NCBI GenBank assembly: GCA_001858525.1 | Contig: LAPX01000013.1 | Span: 83,842 to 147,841, forward strand | DNA length: 64,000 bases | Direction of reading: 5' to 3' | DNA from: Vampirovibrio chlorellavorus | GTDB lineage: Bacteria; Cyanobacteriota; Vampirovibrionia; Vampirovibrionales; Vampirovibrionaceae | Shown here: positions 16,745 to 25,716 of the stretch, piece after piece | How the letters are laid out: each line of letters opens with the position of its first letter | Numbering within the stretch: the stretch's first letter is position 1 | The notes under the pieces: model-generated | What the model was told of the DNA's origin: nothing | Database searches by the model: none | Seen by the model: only the letters and a program-made list of their open reading frames with translations | Program-made: the position numbers and the translations under genes

Positions 16745-18625
16745 CTAATTTTGGCTCATTAAAGCTTTTAAGGAGTCCAGTTTACCGGTGAGTTGTCCAA
16801 AGATGCTCACACTTTCAGCAGTTTCCTCAGAGGCTTTGGCCAGTTGCTGAATATTTTGGGCAATCTTATCAATAGAAACCGCAGTGCCGTTGATGGTTTG
16901 ACTGATTTCTGAGGAGGTGGCAGACTGCTCTTCTACGGCGCTGGCAATGGTGCGGATAATGCCGTTAATTTCCTCCACGGTTTCAGCGATGGACACAATG
17001 GTATGAATGGCGGTTTGGGTGTTTTGTTGGATGGTTTCAATTTTCACCCGAATATTTTCGGTGGCTTCGGCGGATTGTTTGGCCAGCGCTTTGACCTCAT
17101 TGGCAACCACGGCAAAGCCTTTCCCGGCATCACCGGCACTGGCTGCTTCAATGGTGGCGTTTAAAGCCAACAGGTTGGTTTGGGAAGCGATGTCCTTAAT
17201 CAGGTCGATGACCGAGTTGATTTCCTGAGAGGATCGGCCCAATTCATCCATGATTTTTTTGGATTCATCGGCCTTTTTCTCCGCGTTGTGAGTGACTTGA
17301 GATGCTTGCTGGGTGTTGCGGCTGATTTCTTCCACACTGCTGCTCATCTCGGTAATCGCACTAGCCAGAGTTTGGATATTCCGGTTAGAATCCTCAGCCA
17401 TTTCCGCGACATGCTGAGATTTTTGAGCATTGGTATCCATGGCCGTACCAATTTGCAAGTTAGCATCTTTCAATTGCTCAGAGAAAGTGCTTAACTCCAT
17501 GGAGCTTTGCTTGATCTGATTCGATTTTCTAGCTTCCTCTTCTTGTTTTTGAATCCGCTCAATGTTGGAAGAAACCAGTTTTCCTACGGTTTTTAAAGCC
17601 TCCAGACGTTGGGTGCTTGGGCTTAACGTTTCTGTAGTGAAAAAGTCCATGGTGCCAATAATTTCACCGTTCACAAAGATGGGAAAGCAAATGCCCGATT
17701 TGACGCCTGCCCGTTGGGCGGGATCGCGACGAACGCAATCCGTCACTGTTCCCAAATCCTGAACAAACAGCAGATCTCTGCTTTCCCAGGCTCTGCCATT
17801 AATCCCCACGCCTTTTTTAAATTCAGCACTTTGGGTGACTTGTAAAAATTCTGGATTGACGATCCCGGAGTCTTGTTGAAAGCGAAGCGTATTGTTCCTT
17901 TTGTCGATCTGCCAAAACGAGCCATAGGCCCATCCAAAGGTGTTACGAACGGTTTCCAGTGAGACCTGAATGGCCTCTTTTTCAGTGGTTGCCTTAATCA
18001 GGTTTTGAATGACTTCATTGATGGCTTCTGTATCTTTGGTGTTTTGCTCGACCGTTTCTTCTTTTCGGAGGCGCTCAATGGTGGTTGCGACCAACTGGCC
18101 GATGCCTCTGAGCACTTCCAGTTGTTCTTCGGTCGGAGATAAAACCTGTGTAGAGAAAAAGTCCATGGTGCCAATGACTTTTTCATCGGTAATAATCGGA
18201 AAGCAGATACCTGATTTGACGCCTGCTTTTTGGGCCGATTCACGACGACAGCAATCTGTTAACTCGCTTAAGTCCTTAATGAACACCAAGTCCCGTGCTT
18301 TCCAGGCTCGTCCACTTAAACCTACCCCCTCACCGAAGCTGGCGGATTTGGTCACGGCTTCAAAGTCACTGTTTACACTGCCTGATTCTGTATAGAAGCG
18401 CAGCGTATTGGACTGAGCCTCCAATTTCCAGTAAGAGCCATAGTCCCATTTGAACGATTTACGAACAGTATCGAGCGCTGCTTGCAGTGCCGCAAGTTCG
18501 TTCGTGGTTGCGTTCAGCACTTTAATGACATTAATCACGGCCAAGGCGTTACTGCTGTCATTTTGTAGGGCCGAGGACTTTAGCGTGGACGCGTTTTTGG
18601 AATTGTGGCTCAGTAGGTTTAGCAT
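16745..18625 (-). CDS. Soluble chemoreceptor with two GAF domains (paralogue)
   Basis: 626 residues when started at ATG 18625 (AAGGACATCACC before it), exactly the same length as the neighbouring paralogue; the open frame upstream to 18661 lacks a ribosome site. Domain order is GAF (about 25-195), GAF (about 200-365), MCP signalling hairpin (about 395-610). The GAF cysteine motif is [11 protein letters not shown] in the first domain but [11 protein letters not shown] in the second, so one Cys is lost there. No transmembrane helices. The gene pair arose by tandem duplication, and the signalling part was kept identical. Likely feeds CheA/CheW encoded upstream in the same operon. Ligand unknown. 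Confidence 0.92.
   Translation of the reverse strand: MLNLLSHNSKNASTLKSSALQNDSSNALAVINVIKVLNATTNELAALQAALDTVRKSFKWDYGSYWKLEAQSNTLRFYTESGSVNSDFEAVTKSASFGEGVGLSGRAWKARDLVFIKDLSELTDCCRRESAQKAGVKSGICFPIITDEKVIGTMDFFSTQVLSPTEEQLEVLRGIGQLVATTIERLRKEETVEQNTKDTEAINEVIQNLIKATTEKEAIQVSLETVRNTFGWAYGSFWQIDKRNNTLRFQQDSGIVNPEFLQVTQSAEFKKGVGINGRAWESRDLLFVQDLGTVTDCVRRDPAQRAGVKSGICFPIFVNGEIIGTMDFFTTETLSPSTQRLEALKTVGKLVSSNIERIQKQEEEARKSNQIKQSSMELSTFSEQLKDANLQIGTAMDTNAQKSQHVAEMAEDSNRNIQTLASAITEMSSSVEEISRNTQQASQVTHNAEKKADESKKIMDELGRSSQEINSVIDLIKDIASQTNLLALNATIEAASAGDAGKGFAVVANEVKALAKQSAEATENIRVKIETIQQNTQTAIHTIVSIAETVEEINGIIRTIASAVEEQSATSSEISQTINGTAVSIDKIAQNIQQLAKASEETAESVSIFGQLTGKLDSLKALMSQN
16816..17401 (-). 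repeat. Near-identical chemoreceptor signalling module, copy 2
   Basis: Partner of 14500-15085 at offset 2316; see that entry. The long near-perfect stretches (for example 17110-17210) differ from copy 1 at only a few third-codon positions. Confidence 0.9.
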
Positions 18626-18710
18626 GGTGATGTCCTTCCATTTTGGTTCCAAAAGATACAAAAATCTGCAGCTAGAACTTATGAATAAGAATTAGACACC
18701 AATTTCCGGT

Positions 18711-19085
18711 TTAAAGTGTAACCAGTTGTTCAAATTTTTCCCGAAGATCTTCAGCGTTGAACGGTTTGACCAAGTAATTGTTGGCACCGGCCTGAATTGC
18801 AGTGATGACGTTGGTTCGCTCGCCTTCGGTCGTGACCATTAAAATAGGGGTTTTGTTACCGGAGGCGCGAATGTTGCGAACGGCGTCAATTCCAAGCATG
18901 TTGGGCATGTTCCAGTCCATCAGGATAACGCTATATTGCTTGTTAGAGGCTTTTTCCACAGCCTCACAACCATCGGCTGCTTCTTCAATATTATCGTTGG
19001 GGATGTTCATACTGTTGAGAATACCCATGATGACCCGTCTCATAATGGCGGAATCGTCAACAACTAAGACTTTGATAGAACTCAT
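18711..19085 (-). CDS. cheY: CheY-type response regulator (1)
   Basis: A single receiver domain of 124 residues that carries the phosphoryl group from CheA to the motor or pilus machinery. Acidic pocket VVDDSAIMRRVIMG, phospho-acceptor Asp in LMDWNMPNMLG, switch Thr in MVTTEGE and Lys in YLVKPF are all present. Second CheY-like gene of the operon; it shares the DWNMP and MVTTE features with the other copy but is clearly diverged. Lies 48 bp after cheX and 85 bp before the receptor gene. Which CheY is the output and which is a phosphate sink cannot be told from sequence. Confidence 0.93.
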   Translation of the reverse strand: MSSIKVLVVDDSAIMRRVIMGILNSMNIPNDNIEEAADGCEAVEKASNKQYSVILMDWNMPNMLGIDAVRNIRASGNKTPILMVTTEGERTNVITAIQAGANNYLVKPFNAEDLREKFEQLVTL

Positions 19086-19133
19086 TTGAGGGGCTCCTTT
19101 GTACCTTTCGTTGGATTGAGTCTTTGAATACTT

Positions 19134-19640
19134 TTAACTGCTAAATTTGAAAGAGACTTGCAGGCTGAAGGTCTGCCCGTCTGCTTCAAAAGCGATGCAC
19201 AGGTAAGGACAGTTTTTAGGACGTGCCGCGATTTCATGACCTGATCCTAAAATAATACTGGGCAAAGAGAGCCTGTAATTTGAGTTGGTTTCTGAAGACA
19301 ATGATGTTTTGGTGTTTCCGGAAATCATATTGACCAGTTCGCCGATGCCGTCGGAACGATCTTCTGCGGAGATGGTGTCTGAACTGACACCAATTAAGCG
19401 GGATACGATGAGACTGGCCAGTGTAATGGGAAAAGAGAGTGCGACCATTCCTTCACCACCTTCCCCGGTAATGCCAATAATGGCAGAGATATCCCCGCCG
19501 GAAACATACTTGTCCTGAGGGCGAATTTCCTTGACTGAAACAGTGGTGTTGGCCATGGTTCCCAGAACATCCTGGGTTGATTTGATCAGTGCGTTTACCA
19601 GCTTGGCGTCGAGGGCCTTTTTTTCAGAAACTTCGCTCAT
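19134..19640 (-). CDS. cheX: CheX-family chemotaxis phosphatase
   Basis: 168 residues matching CheX/CheC-type CheY-P phosphatases. The catalytic helix motif ExxN is seen in GIGELVNMISGNTKTSLS (about residues 96-113), followed by LSLPSIILGSGHEI as in CheX. No signal or membrane segment. Encoded between the two cheY genes, which suggests it dephosphorylates one or both, replacing CheZ. Start ATG 19640 with AGGAGATACA upstream. Confidence 0.88.
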   Translation of the reverse strand: MSEVSEKKALDAKLVNALIKSTQDVLGTMANTTVSVKEIRPQDKYVSGGDISAIIGITGEGGEGMVALSFPITLASLIVSRLIGVSSDTISAEDRSDGIGELVNMISGNTKTSLSSETNSNYRLSLPSIILGSGHEIAARPKNCPYLCIAFEADGQTFSLQVSFKFSS

Positions 19641-19684
19641 TGTATCTCCTGTTGATGTTCATTGAGGGCTGTAATTTTGAAGTA

Positions 19685-20059
19685 TTAGAGTGTGCTGCCC
19701 ATACATTCCAGCATGGTGCTCATCAAGTCTTCCGGGGTGAACGGTTTGACCAGGTAATGTTTGGCGCCTGCCTGGATGGCTCGTACGATATTGGCCCGCT
19801 CGGCCTCCGTGGTTACCATCATCACCGGGATGGATTTAAATCGTTCATCCGATTTTAGGTACTGGAGGGTGGTGAAACCGTCCATGATCGGCATATTCCA
19901 GTCCAGTAAAATCAAGCTGACATCCTGGTACTCGTTATCCAGAAGGTTTAATGCTTCTTGCCCGTCACCGGCCTCCAAAAAGTCCAGCCCCAAGGTTTCG
20001 GCGCTGCCGCGAATAATTTTTCTGATGATTGCAGAATCATCGACAGACAGAACTTTCAT
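19685..20059 (-). CDS. cheY: CheY-type response regulator (2)
   Basis: A 124-residue receiver domain. Residues of the phosphorylation site are intact: SVDDSAIIRKIIRG, Asp in LLDWNMPIMDG, Thr in MVTTEAE and Lys in YLVKPFTPED. The gene begins 3 bp after the cheR stop and is 44 bp ahead of cheX, firmly inside the chemotaxis operon. Its sequence follows the classic CheY pattern more closely than the other copy (DG after the Asp loop), making it the likelier main output regulator; that is inference. Confidence 0.93.
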   Translation of the reverse strand: MKVLSVDDSAIIRKIIRGSAETLGLDFLEAGDGQEALNLLDNEYQDVSLILLDWNMPIMDGFTTLQYLKSDERFKSIPVMMVTTEAERANIVRAIQAGAKHYLVKPFTPEDLMSTMLECMGSTL

Positions 20060-20062
20060 CTG

Positions 20063-20914
20063 CTATCTGCTCCTTTTGAGTTTGTAATAAGCGCCGCCAC
20101 AAGCTTCCAGTCGATCAAAATCATCACTGTACCCAATCAGTGATTCAGAAGCTCCGATAAATAAGTAGCCATCCGGGTTTAAGCATTGAGCTACTTTTTT
20201 GAATAGTTCTTTTTTGAATTCTGCGGAAAAATAGATGGCGACATTTCTCAGCATAATAACGTCAAATCGGCCCAGTTCAGTAAAGGGGTTCATCAGGTTT
20301 AACTGCTGGAACTGCACGACTTGTCGCACCGCTTCATCCAGTACATAAACCCGGCCATCCTGTTTGAAATACCGATCTCTTAATTCTTCCGGCATGCCTC
20401 TGGAGATTGAGAGGCCGTCATATCGACCTGCCTTGGCAATAAAAAGTATAGATTTTGACAGGTCGGTGGCGGTAATGGATAAAGCCCCGGTGGTCAATTC
20501 CTTGCCTTTGCCCAGTCGTGCCAATTCGTGTGCCACTAATGAGATGGAGTATGGTTCCTGACCTGATGAACAGGCGGCTGACCAGAAACGTATTTGTCTT
20601 TTCTCTCCGCTTTTTACTTTCTGCAAGAGTTCAGGAAAGATGACTTCCTTTAAAATTTCATAGGGCCATTGGTCCCGAAACCACAGGGTTTCATTGGTGG
20701 TCATGGCTTCGATAATTTTATTTTTAATGCTGGGGTCGCTCTGGCTGATCTTGTACAGATCGGTGAAGTTGTTACACGCATTTTCGATGGCCAGTCGACT
20801 GAGGCGGGTCTCCAGCAAGTATGCCTTGTCACTACTAATCGTAATGCCGCATTCCTTTTCTATAAATTTTTGAAACAGCGTCAATTCTGTTTCAGAAATT
20901 ATCAGAGACGTCAT
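20063..20914 (-). CDS. cheR: Chemoreceptor methyltransferase CheR
   Basis: Adds methyl groups from SAM to receptor glutamates for adaptation. 283 residues: an N-terminal helical CheR domain (about 10-65), then AMTTNETLWFRDQWPYE (the TTNET-FR signature), the SAM motif FWSAACSSGQEPYS and the IMLRNVAIYF block. The start codon overlaps the cheB stop by one base (TAATG), so the pair is translationally coupled. Soluble receptors encoded at the end of the operon and the membrane receptor at 28 kb are presumable substrates. No C-terminal NWETF-type tether site is visible on the soluble receptors. Confidence 0.95.
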   Translation of the reverse strand: MTSLIISETELTLFQKFIEKECGITISSDKAYLLETRLSRLAIENACNNFTDLYKISQSDPSIKNKIIEAMTTNETLWFRDQWPYEILKEVIFPELLQKVKSGEKRQIRFWSAACSSGQEPYSISLVAHELARLGKGKELTTGALSITATDLSKSILFIAKAGRYDGLSISRGMPEELRDRYFKQDGRVYVLDEAVRQVVQFQQLNLMNPFTELGRFDVIMLRNVAIYFSAEFKKELFKKVAQCLNPDGYLFIGASESLIGYSDDFDRLEACGGAYYKLKRSR

Positions 20915-22032
20915 TAGCCTCGTCCTTTCTTAACCAGTTGTGTGATGCGTTGGGCCAGCATTGGCAAGTCAATCGACTCATCGGCCAGACGAAGTTCTTC
21001 TACGGCTTTTGGCATGCCGTATACGACACAAGTTTTTTCGCTTTGTACCAGGGAATAGCAACCTGTTTGTTTCAGGCATTTTATGCCCAAGGCTCCATCG
21101 CTTCCCATTCCGGTCATAATCAGTGATAAGACGTTTTTCCCATAGACGGTGCTAATTGAGCGGAATAATACATCGACTGCAGGCCGACAACTGTTTTCGG
21201 GCGGACCTTCGTGAATTAAGATCCTGACATCGTTTCCGTCTTTGAAGACTTCCATGTGTTTGCCACCGGGGGCGATGTAGACGGTATTGGGTTCAACCCG
21301 ATCATGATGCGCTGCTTCTTTGACGTTTAATTTCGACTTCCGATTTAAGCTGCTGGCCAGTGATTCTGTAAAAATGGGTGGCATGTGTTGAACCAGCAAA
21401 ATGGGGATGTTTAAATCCGCTGGCAGCAGGGGCAGGACTTCAGAAAGTGCATTGGGTCCGCCGGTAGAAACTCCAATGGCCAAGACATCAAAATGGCCGG
21501 GAGTTGTTTTTACCAGCGGTGGTTGACTGGGTGGTTGTGCAGTAACCTGGCTGGATACAGAGGGTTGGTTGATGGCTGGGGAGGGTGCCAAGAGTGGTTT
21601 TGTGGTGTTGAGTTTATTGAGTCGCTTGGATCTGAAGTGACGGAATACCTGCGTGAGTTTTGACTGCAACTCGTCTTTGCTGTCCTGAACGTTGGTTCCA
21701 TCGGGTTTTGGAATAAACTCCATGGCCCCCATTTCCAGGGCTTTAATGGTAATATCGGCACTGGACTTGCTTAAACCACTCACCATGACTACGCCAATTT
21801 CAGGATGACTTTTATTCAGAATGCTGAGTGTTTCCAGTCCGTCCATTTCGGGCATTTCAATATCCAGCAAGATAATATCCACCTTCAGATGCTCAAGCTT
21901 GGCCAAGGCGGTTTTCCCGTTGCTGGCGGTAGCAGCGACCGCAGCATCCGGAATATTGCTGACAATATTACTGAGAATGCTTCGATAGGTGACCGTATCG
22001 TCTACAATCAGAACATTAAGTGTATCAGTCAT
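20914..22032 (-). CDS. cheB: Chemotaxis response regulator/methylesterase CheB
   Basis: 372 residues: receiver domain (about 1-125, VDDTVTYRSIL and Asp in LLDIEMPEMDGLET) followed by a variable Gln/Pro/Ser linker (about 145-180) and the methylesterase domain. The catalytic triad is visible: Ser in GVSTGGPNALSEVLP, His in LVQHMPPIF and Asp in IMTGMGSDGALGIK. Removes or deamidates receptor methyl sites after phosphorylation by CheA. Located between cheW (33 bp gap) and cheR (1-base overlap). Confidence 0.95.
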   Translation of the reverse strand: MTDTLNVLIVDDTVTYRSILSNIVSNIPDAAVAATASNGKTALAKLEHLKVDIILLDIEMPEMDGLETLSILNKSHPEIGVVMVSGLSKSSADITIKALEMGAMEFIPKPDGTNVQDSKDELQSKLTQVFRHFRSKRLNKLNTTKPLLAPSPAINQPSVSSQVTAQPPSQPPLVKTTPGHFDVLAIGVSTGGPNALSEVLPLLPADLNIPILLVQHMPPIFTESLASSLNRKSKLNVKEAAHHDRVEPNTVYIAPGGKHMEVFKDGNDVRILIHEGPPENSCRPAVDVLFRSISTVYGKNVLSLIMTGMGSDGALGIKCLKQTGCYSLVQSEKTCVVYGMPKAVEELRLADESIDLPMLAQRITQLVKKGRG

Positions 22033-22065
22033 GGTATCAATACTTCTCGCCTTGGGAACGGATGA

Positions 22066-22539
22066 TTACTTCAGGAGTTTATCAACGGACAGGACAGCGA
22101 CCAGGGAGTTGTTTTGCTTGATGACACCGGTTAAGAACTGACCATCAATTTTGCCCATGTTGGCAGGCGGTGGTTCGATGGATTGCTCGGGGACGATCAC
22201 AACATCTCGGATATCATCTACGAGCAGTCCAACTTTATCGGAGGTGGCGGCAAAATCACCTTGATCATGCTCAATTCCCAAAGCCTGTAGTTCCTGCTCA
22301 GTTTTGAGAATGATGTTGTGAGAATCCTGAGCTAAGGTCGCTTTCTCCAGACCCAGCCGTTTGTTCAAATCCAGGATGGTGACAATTTGTCCTCTCAGGT
22401 TTAGTAACCCACGAATGTATTCGCTGGCGTGAGGAACAGGCGTGATTTCCAGCTGTTTATTGATTTCTCGTACCATGAGAATGTCAATTCCAAAAAGCTG
22501 GCCGCTTAGTAAGAATGTTGTAAATGATCGGTTTGCCAT
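22066..22539 (-). CDS. cheW: CheW coupling protein
   Basis: 157 residues with the CheW fold: FLLSGQLFGIDILMVREI at the N-terminus, the NLRGQIVTILDLNKRLGL core and VGLLVDDIRDVV. It links receptors to CheA. Start ATG 22539 has AGGAGTGATGA before it and lies inside the 3' end of cheA (34-base overlap), so translation is coupled. The segment around residues 70-95 is longer than in E. coli CheW. Single CheW gene here; CheA itself carries extra CheW-like sequence. Confidence 0.93.
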   Translation of the reverse strand: MANRSFTTFLLSGQLFGIDILMVREINKQLEITPVPHASEYIRGLLNLRGQIVTILDLNKRLGLEKATLAQDSHNIILKTEQELQALGIEHDQGDFAATSDKVGLLVDDIRDVVIVPEQSIEPPPANMGKIDGQFLTGVIKQNNSLVAVLSVDKLLK

Positions 22540-25334
22540 TCATCACTCCTATCACTATCTTTGAGCACACCGGCAGACTCCAGTAAGCCAGCAAAATTCA
22601 GGAACAATGCCACGTGGTTGTTAATGACCGCCGAACCTTTAACGCCGGGGTGCTGGATAAAGGATTTTTCCAGCTCGACTGAAATATCCAGCGCATCAAT
22701 AATATTGGTGGCAACGATGCCTGCTTGTCCTGAACCCTCAATGGGTAAGATCAGGAAGGCATCTTCGATATTGTGTGAGACTGGTGTGACCGGCAGGTAA
22801 TCATCCAGGAAGAGCAACAGGATGCTTTTTCCCTGATGGGGTAAGAATTTTCGATTTCCAATTCTCTCCACATCAGACATTTTGAATTGCTCCAGTCGGA
22901 GAATTTTAGACAGCGGTAGGGTGAAAATTTCATTTTCCGCACTGTTGAATAACAAAATGGACTGGTTTTGCTGTTGAGATCGATTGCCATTGAGGAAGGC
23001 GCTTTCCTGGAGTCGTCTTTCCTCTTCGGCATTAATTTCGGAGAAGGAAAGGCCGGATGTGGCCACCAATCCGCCAACATCCAGAATCATGGCCACGCGG
23101 CCATCACCCATAATGGTGGCGCCGGAAAAGCATTTGCAGTTTTTAATAAATTGGGAAAGCGGTTTAACCACGATTTCCTCAATATCACGGATGCACTCAA
23201 CAATGAGCCCATACTGCATATTACCGGACTTCAGAACCAGGATGTTGTAATCGCTTTTGGAGTCGGTGCGACGTTCTTTCAGGGCATTGGGATGATCTTC
23301 CGATAGTCTTTGATCCTCAATGCTTTCGCGTCTATCTGGAATCACCTCGGGCGAGGTCGTTTCGGTATGGGATTCGAGGATGATTTTTTCATCCAGTCCC
23401 AGCGTTGTGCTGAGTTTGATCAGCGGCAACAATTTACCTCTTAGCCTGAGAACGGATGCAGAGCCCACTTTTTCAATGCGGGTAGCGATTTGGGATGCCT
23501 TGACGCAAACCAGTTCTACCAGGTTGATTTGGGGAACCGCAAATGTTTGACCGGCACTTTCAACCACCAGTGATGGAATAATGGCCAGGGTCAAGGGTAG
23601 TCTTAACAGGATGGTGGTACCTTTGCCTTTTTCAGTTTCAATGCTGATACTACCGCCGATTTGCTCGATGTTGGTACGAACCACGTCCATTCCGACGCCT
23701 CGCCCTGACACATCGGTGATTTGTTCCGCGGTAGAAAAACCGGGCGCGAAAATCAGGTTGACTTGTTCCTGCACACTCATTTGTCGAAGGGCGGCTTCGG
23801 TTATGATGCCTTTTTCCAAGGCCTTGCTGGAAATGCGTTCGTGATCAATGCCAGCCCCGTCATCTATGACCGCGATATTGATATGGCCACTTTCCTGATA
23901 GGCTTTTAGGATAACTGTCCCCTGGCGAGGTTTGCCAGCTTGTTCACGTTGATCGGGTTTTTCCATGCCATGATCGCAGCAATTGCGAATCAAGTGGGTC
24001 AGCGGATCGGAGAGGCTTTCCAGAATGGATTTATCCAGTTCGACTTCTTCTCCGACCATTTGCAAGGCAATTTCTTTACCCAGACTTCTGGAAAGGTCCC
24101 GGATGACTCGGGGAAATTTTCCGAAAACACTGGCGATTGGCTGCATCCGGGTTTGCATGATGTGCTCTTGCAGATCACTGGTGACCAGGTTGATATTTTG
24201 GATGATGGCGCTCAAGCCTTCGTTGTTATCCGAGTTGGCCTTGCTTTCAAAAGCACGGGCCAGCTGGTTTCTGGCCAGCACCATTTCACCGGCCAAATCC
24301 ATAAGGCGATTGAGCAGATCGACTTTTACCCGAATACTGTCGTTGGAGCTGTCACTGCCGGGACTGGCCTTTGTGGCGGGCTTGGTGGCTGTTTCAGTCG
24401 TTGGCGTTTTGCTTATGACTGCGGGGTTTTCTTCAGCTTTCTCAGGGGACGCAGCGACTTCCACTTTGGTTTCAGGGAGAGGCGTGTCTATTTTTGCTGC
24501 AGCTGCTGTGGGTGCTTCTACAGTGGAGCTTTCTATTTTTTTCTCACTGGCTTCTTCTGTACTGACCTTGAATTCAGAGATTTGTTGCTCAGGAATATTC
24601 AAGGCAATGGAGATCAAGTCTGCTTCAAGTACAGAGCTGTATAAGAACAGAAATGGCAGCGCTTCATCCAAGGAGTTTTCCAGGCCACTGATGCTTGAAA
24701 TATCCAGGGCTGTATCCATCACGTTCCCGGTGCTCATGAGGAGTTCTAGAAACTGGAGGGGGCTGCGATTTTGTAAGGCTAGATCGTTATCCGTAAACAC
24801 CTGGATGGAGTAAATTTTATGGCCATTTTGTTTGGCGGAATTGATAGCTACAGAATCCGCGTACAGCAGGCCCGTGTTTTCTGTGGAGGCGGTTTCTGTG
24901 GCCTCTTCTGCATCTTTGGATACTTTTTCGATGGGAACCATGGCTCTGGGATTGATTAAATTTTCAAGCTGTTCTACCACGTCCTGATAGGGTACGCTTT
25001 CGCTGTTGCCAATATCGTCCAGCATCAGTCTCAGGCGATCCACGCCAATCAGTAGCGGATCCATGACCGCTGCGGAGGGCTCTAGCTTGCCATCTCGCAT
25101 AATCATGAGTACGCTTTCCATACTGTGGCTGAGTGCTTTTAATGCGTCCAGGCCAAAAAATCCGGAAGCCCCTTTGATACTGTGTATGGCCCGAAAAACA
25201 CGGTTGATGATTTCAGGGTCCACAGATTTGCCATCTTCTTCCAAAGCCAGTAAATCCGGCTCGATGGATGACAGGTGCTCTCGACTTTCTATGACAAACT
25301 CTAGGAGTAATGATTCATCGTTAATGCTACTCAT
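22506..25334 (-). CDS. cheA: Chemotaxis histidine kinase CheA with an extra C-terminal CheW-like domain
   Basis: 942 residues. Order: Hpt domain with phospho-His in AIHSIKGASGFFG (about His51); a long middle including a P2-like region and an Ala/Thr/Pro-rich linker (about 270-345). The dimerisation helices (about 350-410) and the HATPase with LIRNCCDHGMEKPDQRE and DDGAGID plus GRGVGMDVV follow. Next come a P5 CheW-like domain (about 590-770, LRGKLLPLIKL) and a further CheW-like module to the end (about 790-942, LFNSAENEIFTLPLSKILRLEQF). The start at 25334 shares ATGA with the STAS stop and has GGAGG ten bases upstream; the open frame to 25376 would intrude into the STAS gene. E. coli CheA has about 650 residues, so this one is extended. 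Confidence 0.94.
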   Translation of the reverse strand: MSSINDESLLLEFVIESREHLSSIEPDLLALEEDGKSVDPEIINRVFRAIHSIKGASGFFGLDALKALSHSMESVLMIMRDGKLEPSAAVMDPLLIGVDRLRLMLDDIGNSESVPYQDVVEQLENLINPRAMVPIEKVSKDAEEATETASTENTGLLYADSVAINSAKQNGHKIYSIQVFTDNDLALQNRSPLQFLELLMSTGNVMDTALDISSISGLENSLDEALPFLFLYSSVLEADLISIALNIPEQQISEFKVSTEEASEKKIESSTVEAPTAAAAKIDTPLPETKVEVAASPEKAEENPAVISKTPTTETATKPATKASPGSDSSNDSIRVKVDLLNRLMDLAGEMVLARNQLARAFESKANSDNNEGLSAIIQNINLVTSDLQEHIMQTRMQPIASVFGKFPRVIRDLSRSLGKEIALQMVGEEVELDKSILESLSDPLTHLIRNCCDHGMEKPDQREQAGKPRQGTVILKAYQESGHINIAVIDDGAGIDHERISSKALEKGIITEAALRQMSVQEQVNLIFAPGFSTAEQITDVSGRGVGMDVVRTNIEQIGGSISIETEKGKGTTILLRLPLTLAIIPSLVVESAGQTFAVPQINLVELVCVKASQIATRIEKVGSASVLRLRGKLLPLIKLSTTLGLDEKIILESHTETTSPEVIPDRRESIEDQRLSEDHPNALKERRTDSKSDYNILVLKSGNMQYGLIVECIRDIEEIVVKPLSQFIKNCKCFSGATIMGDGRVAMILDVGGLVATSGLSFSEINAEEERRLQESAFLNGNRSQQQNQSILLFNSAENEIFTLPLSKILRLEQFKMSDVERIGNRKFLPHQGKSILLLFLDDYLPVTPVSHNIEDAFLILPIEGSGQAGIVATNIIDALDISVELEKSFIQHPGVKGSAVINNHVALFLNFAGLLESAGVLKDSDRSDEWQTDHLQHSY

Positions 25335-25642
25335 TTTGAATTTTCCTCCAGATGAATCAGCTGCTCCAGTTTGCATACTCGGAGTACCTTGACGACGCTT
25401 GGATTCAGGACTTCCAGCCTCAACAGACGATTTTGGGACTTGCAGGTTTTGTAGAGGCCAATCAACAGTTTCAGTCCCAGGGAATCGATGATTTCTACTT
25501 GCCGCATATCCAGGATAACGTCACCGTTGGGGTTGGCGTTGATGGCCTCTAGCATTTTTTTTTGCAAGGCGTCAATAAATGTCGAGTTGAAATTTTCTTC
25601 GGAAATTAACCGAAGTCCAGTTTCATTGACAACAGTTTGCAT
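25331..25642 (-). CDS. STAS-domain protein (anti-sigma-factor antagonist type)
   Basis: 103 residues forming one STAS domain: DVILDMRQVEIIDSLGLKLL carries the conserved Asp and the phosphorylatable Ser/Thr position (Ser in DSLG). First gene of the chemotaxis operon, overlapping cheA by four bases (ATGA). STAS proteins bind kinase or anti-sigma partners, and leading genes of this kind occur in some chemosensory operons for non-flagellar outputs. No cognate RsbW-like kinase is adjacent. Its role here, perhaps localising or gating CheA, is inferred. Confidence 0.85.
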   Translation of the reverse strand: MQTVVNETGLRLISEENFNSTFIDALQKKMLEAINANPNGDVILDMRQVEIIDSLGLKLLIGLYKTCKSQNRLLRLEVLNPSVVKVLRVCKLEQLIHLEENSK

Positions 25643-25716
25643 GGCTAATACGACCTTTATGGATCAGGTTTGTAAGAGGGCTTAAGTTTTAGGTCTGCTT
25701 TATCAGTATATTTTTT

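Noticed and set aside
23940..24813. Long plus-strand open frames opposite cheA
   Set aside because: They run antisense to a well-supported kinase gene, have no ribosome sites and show no protein family; shadows of cheA codon bias.
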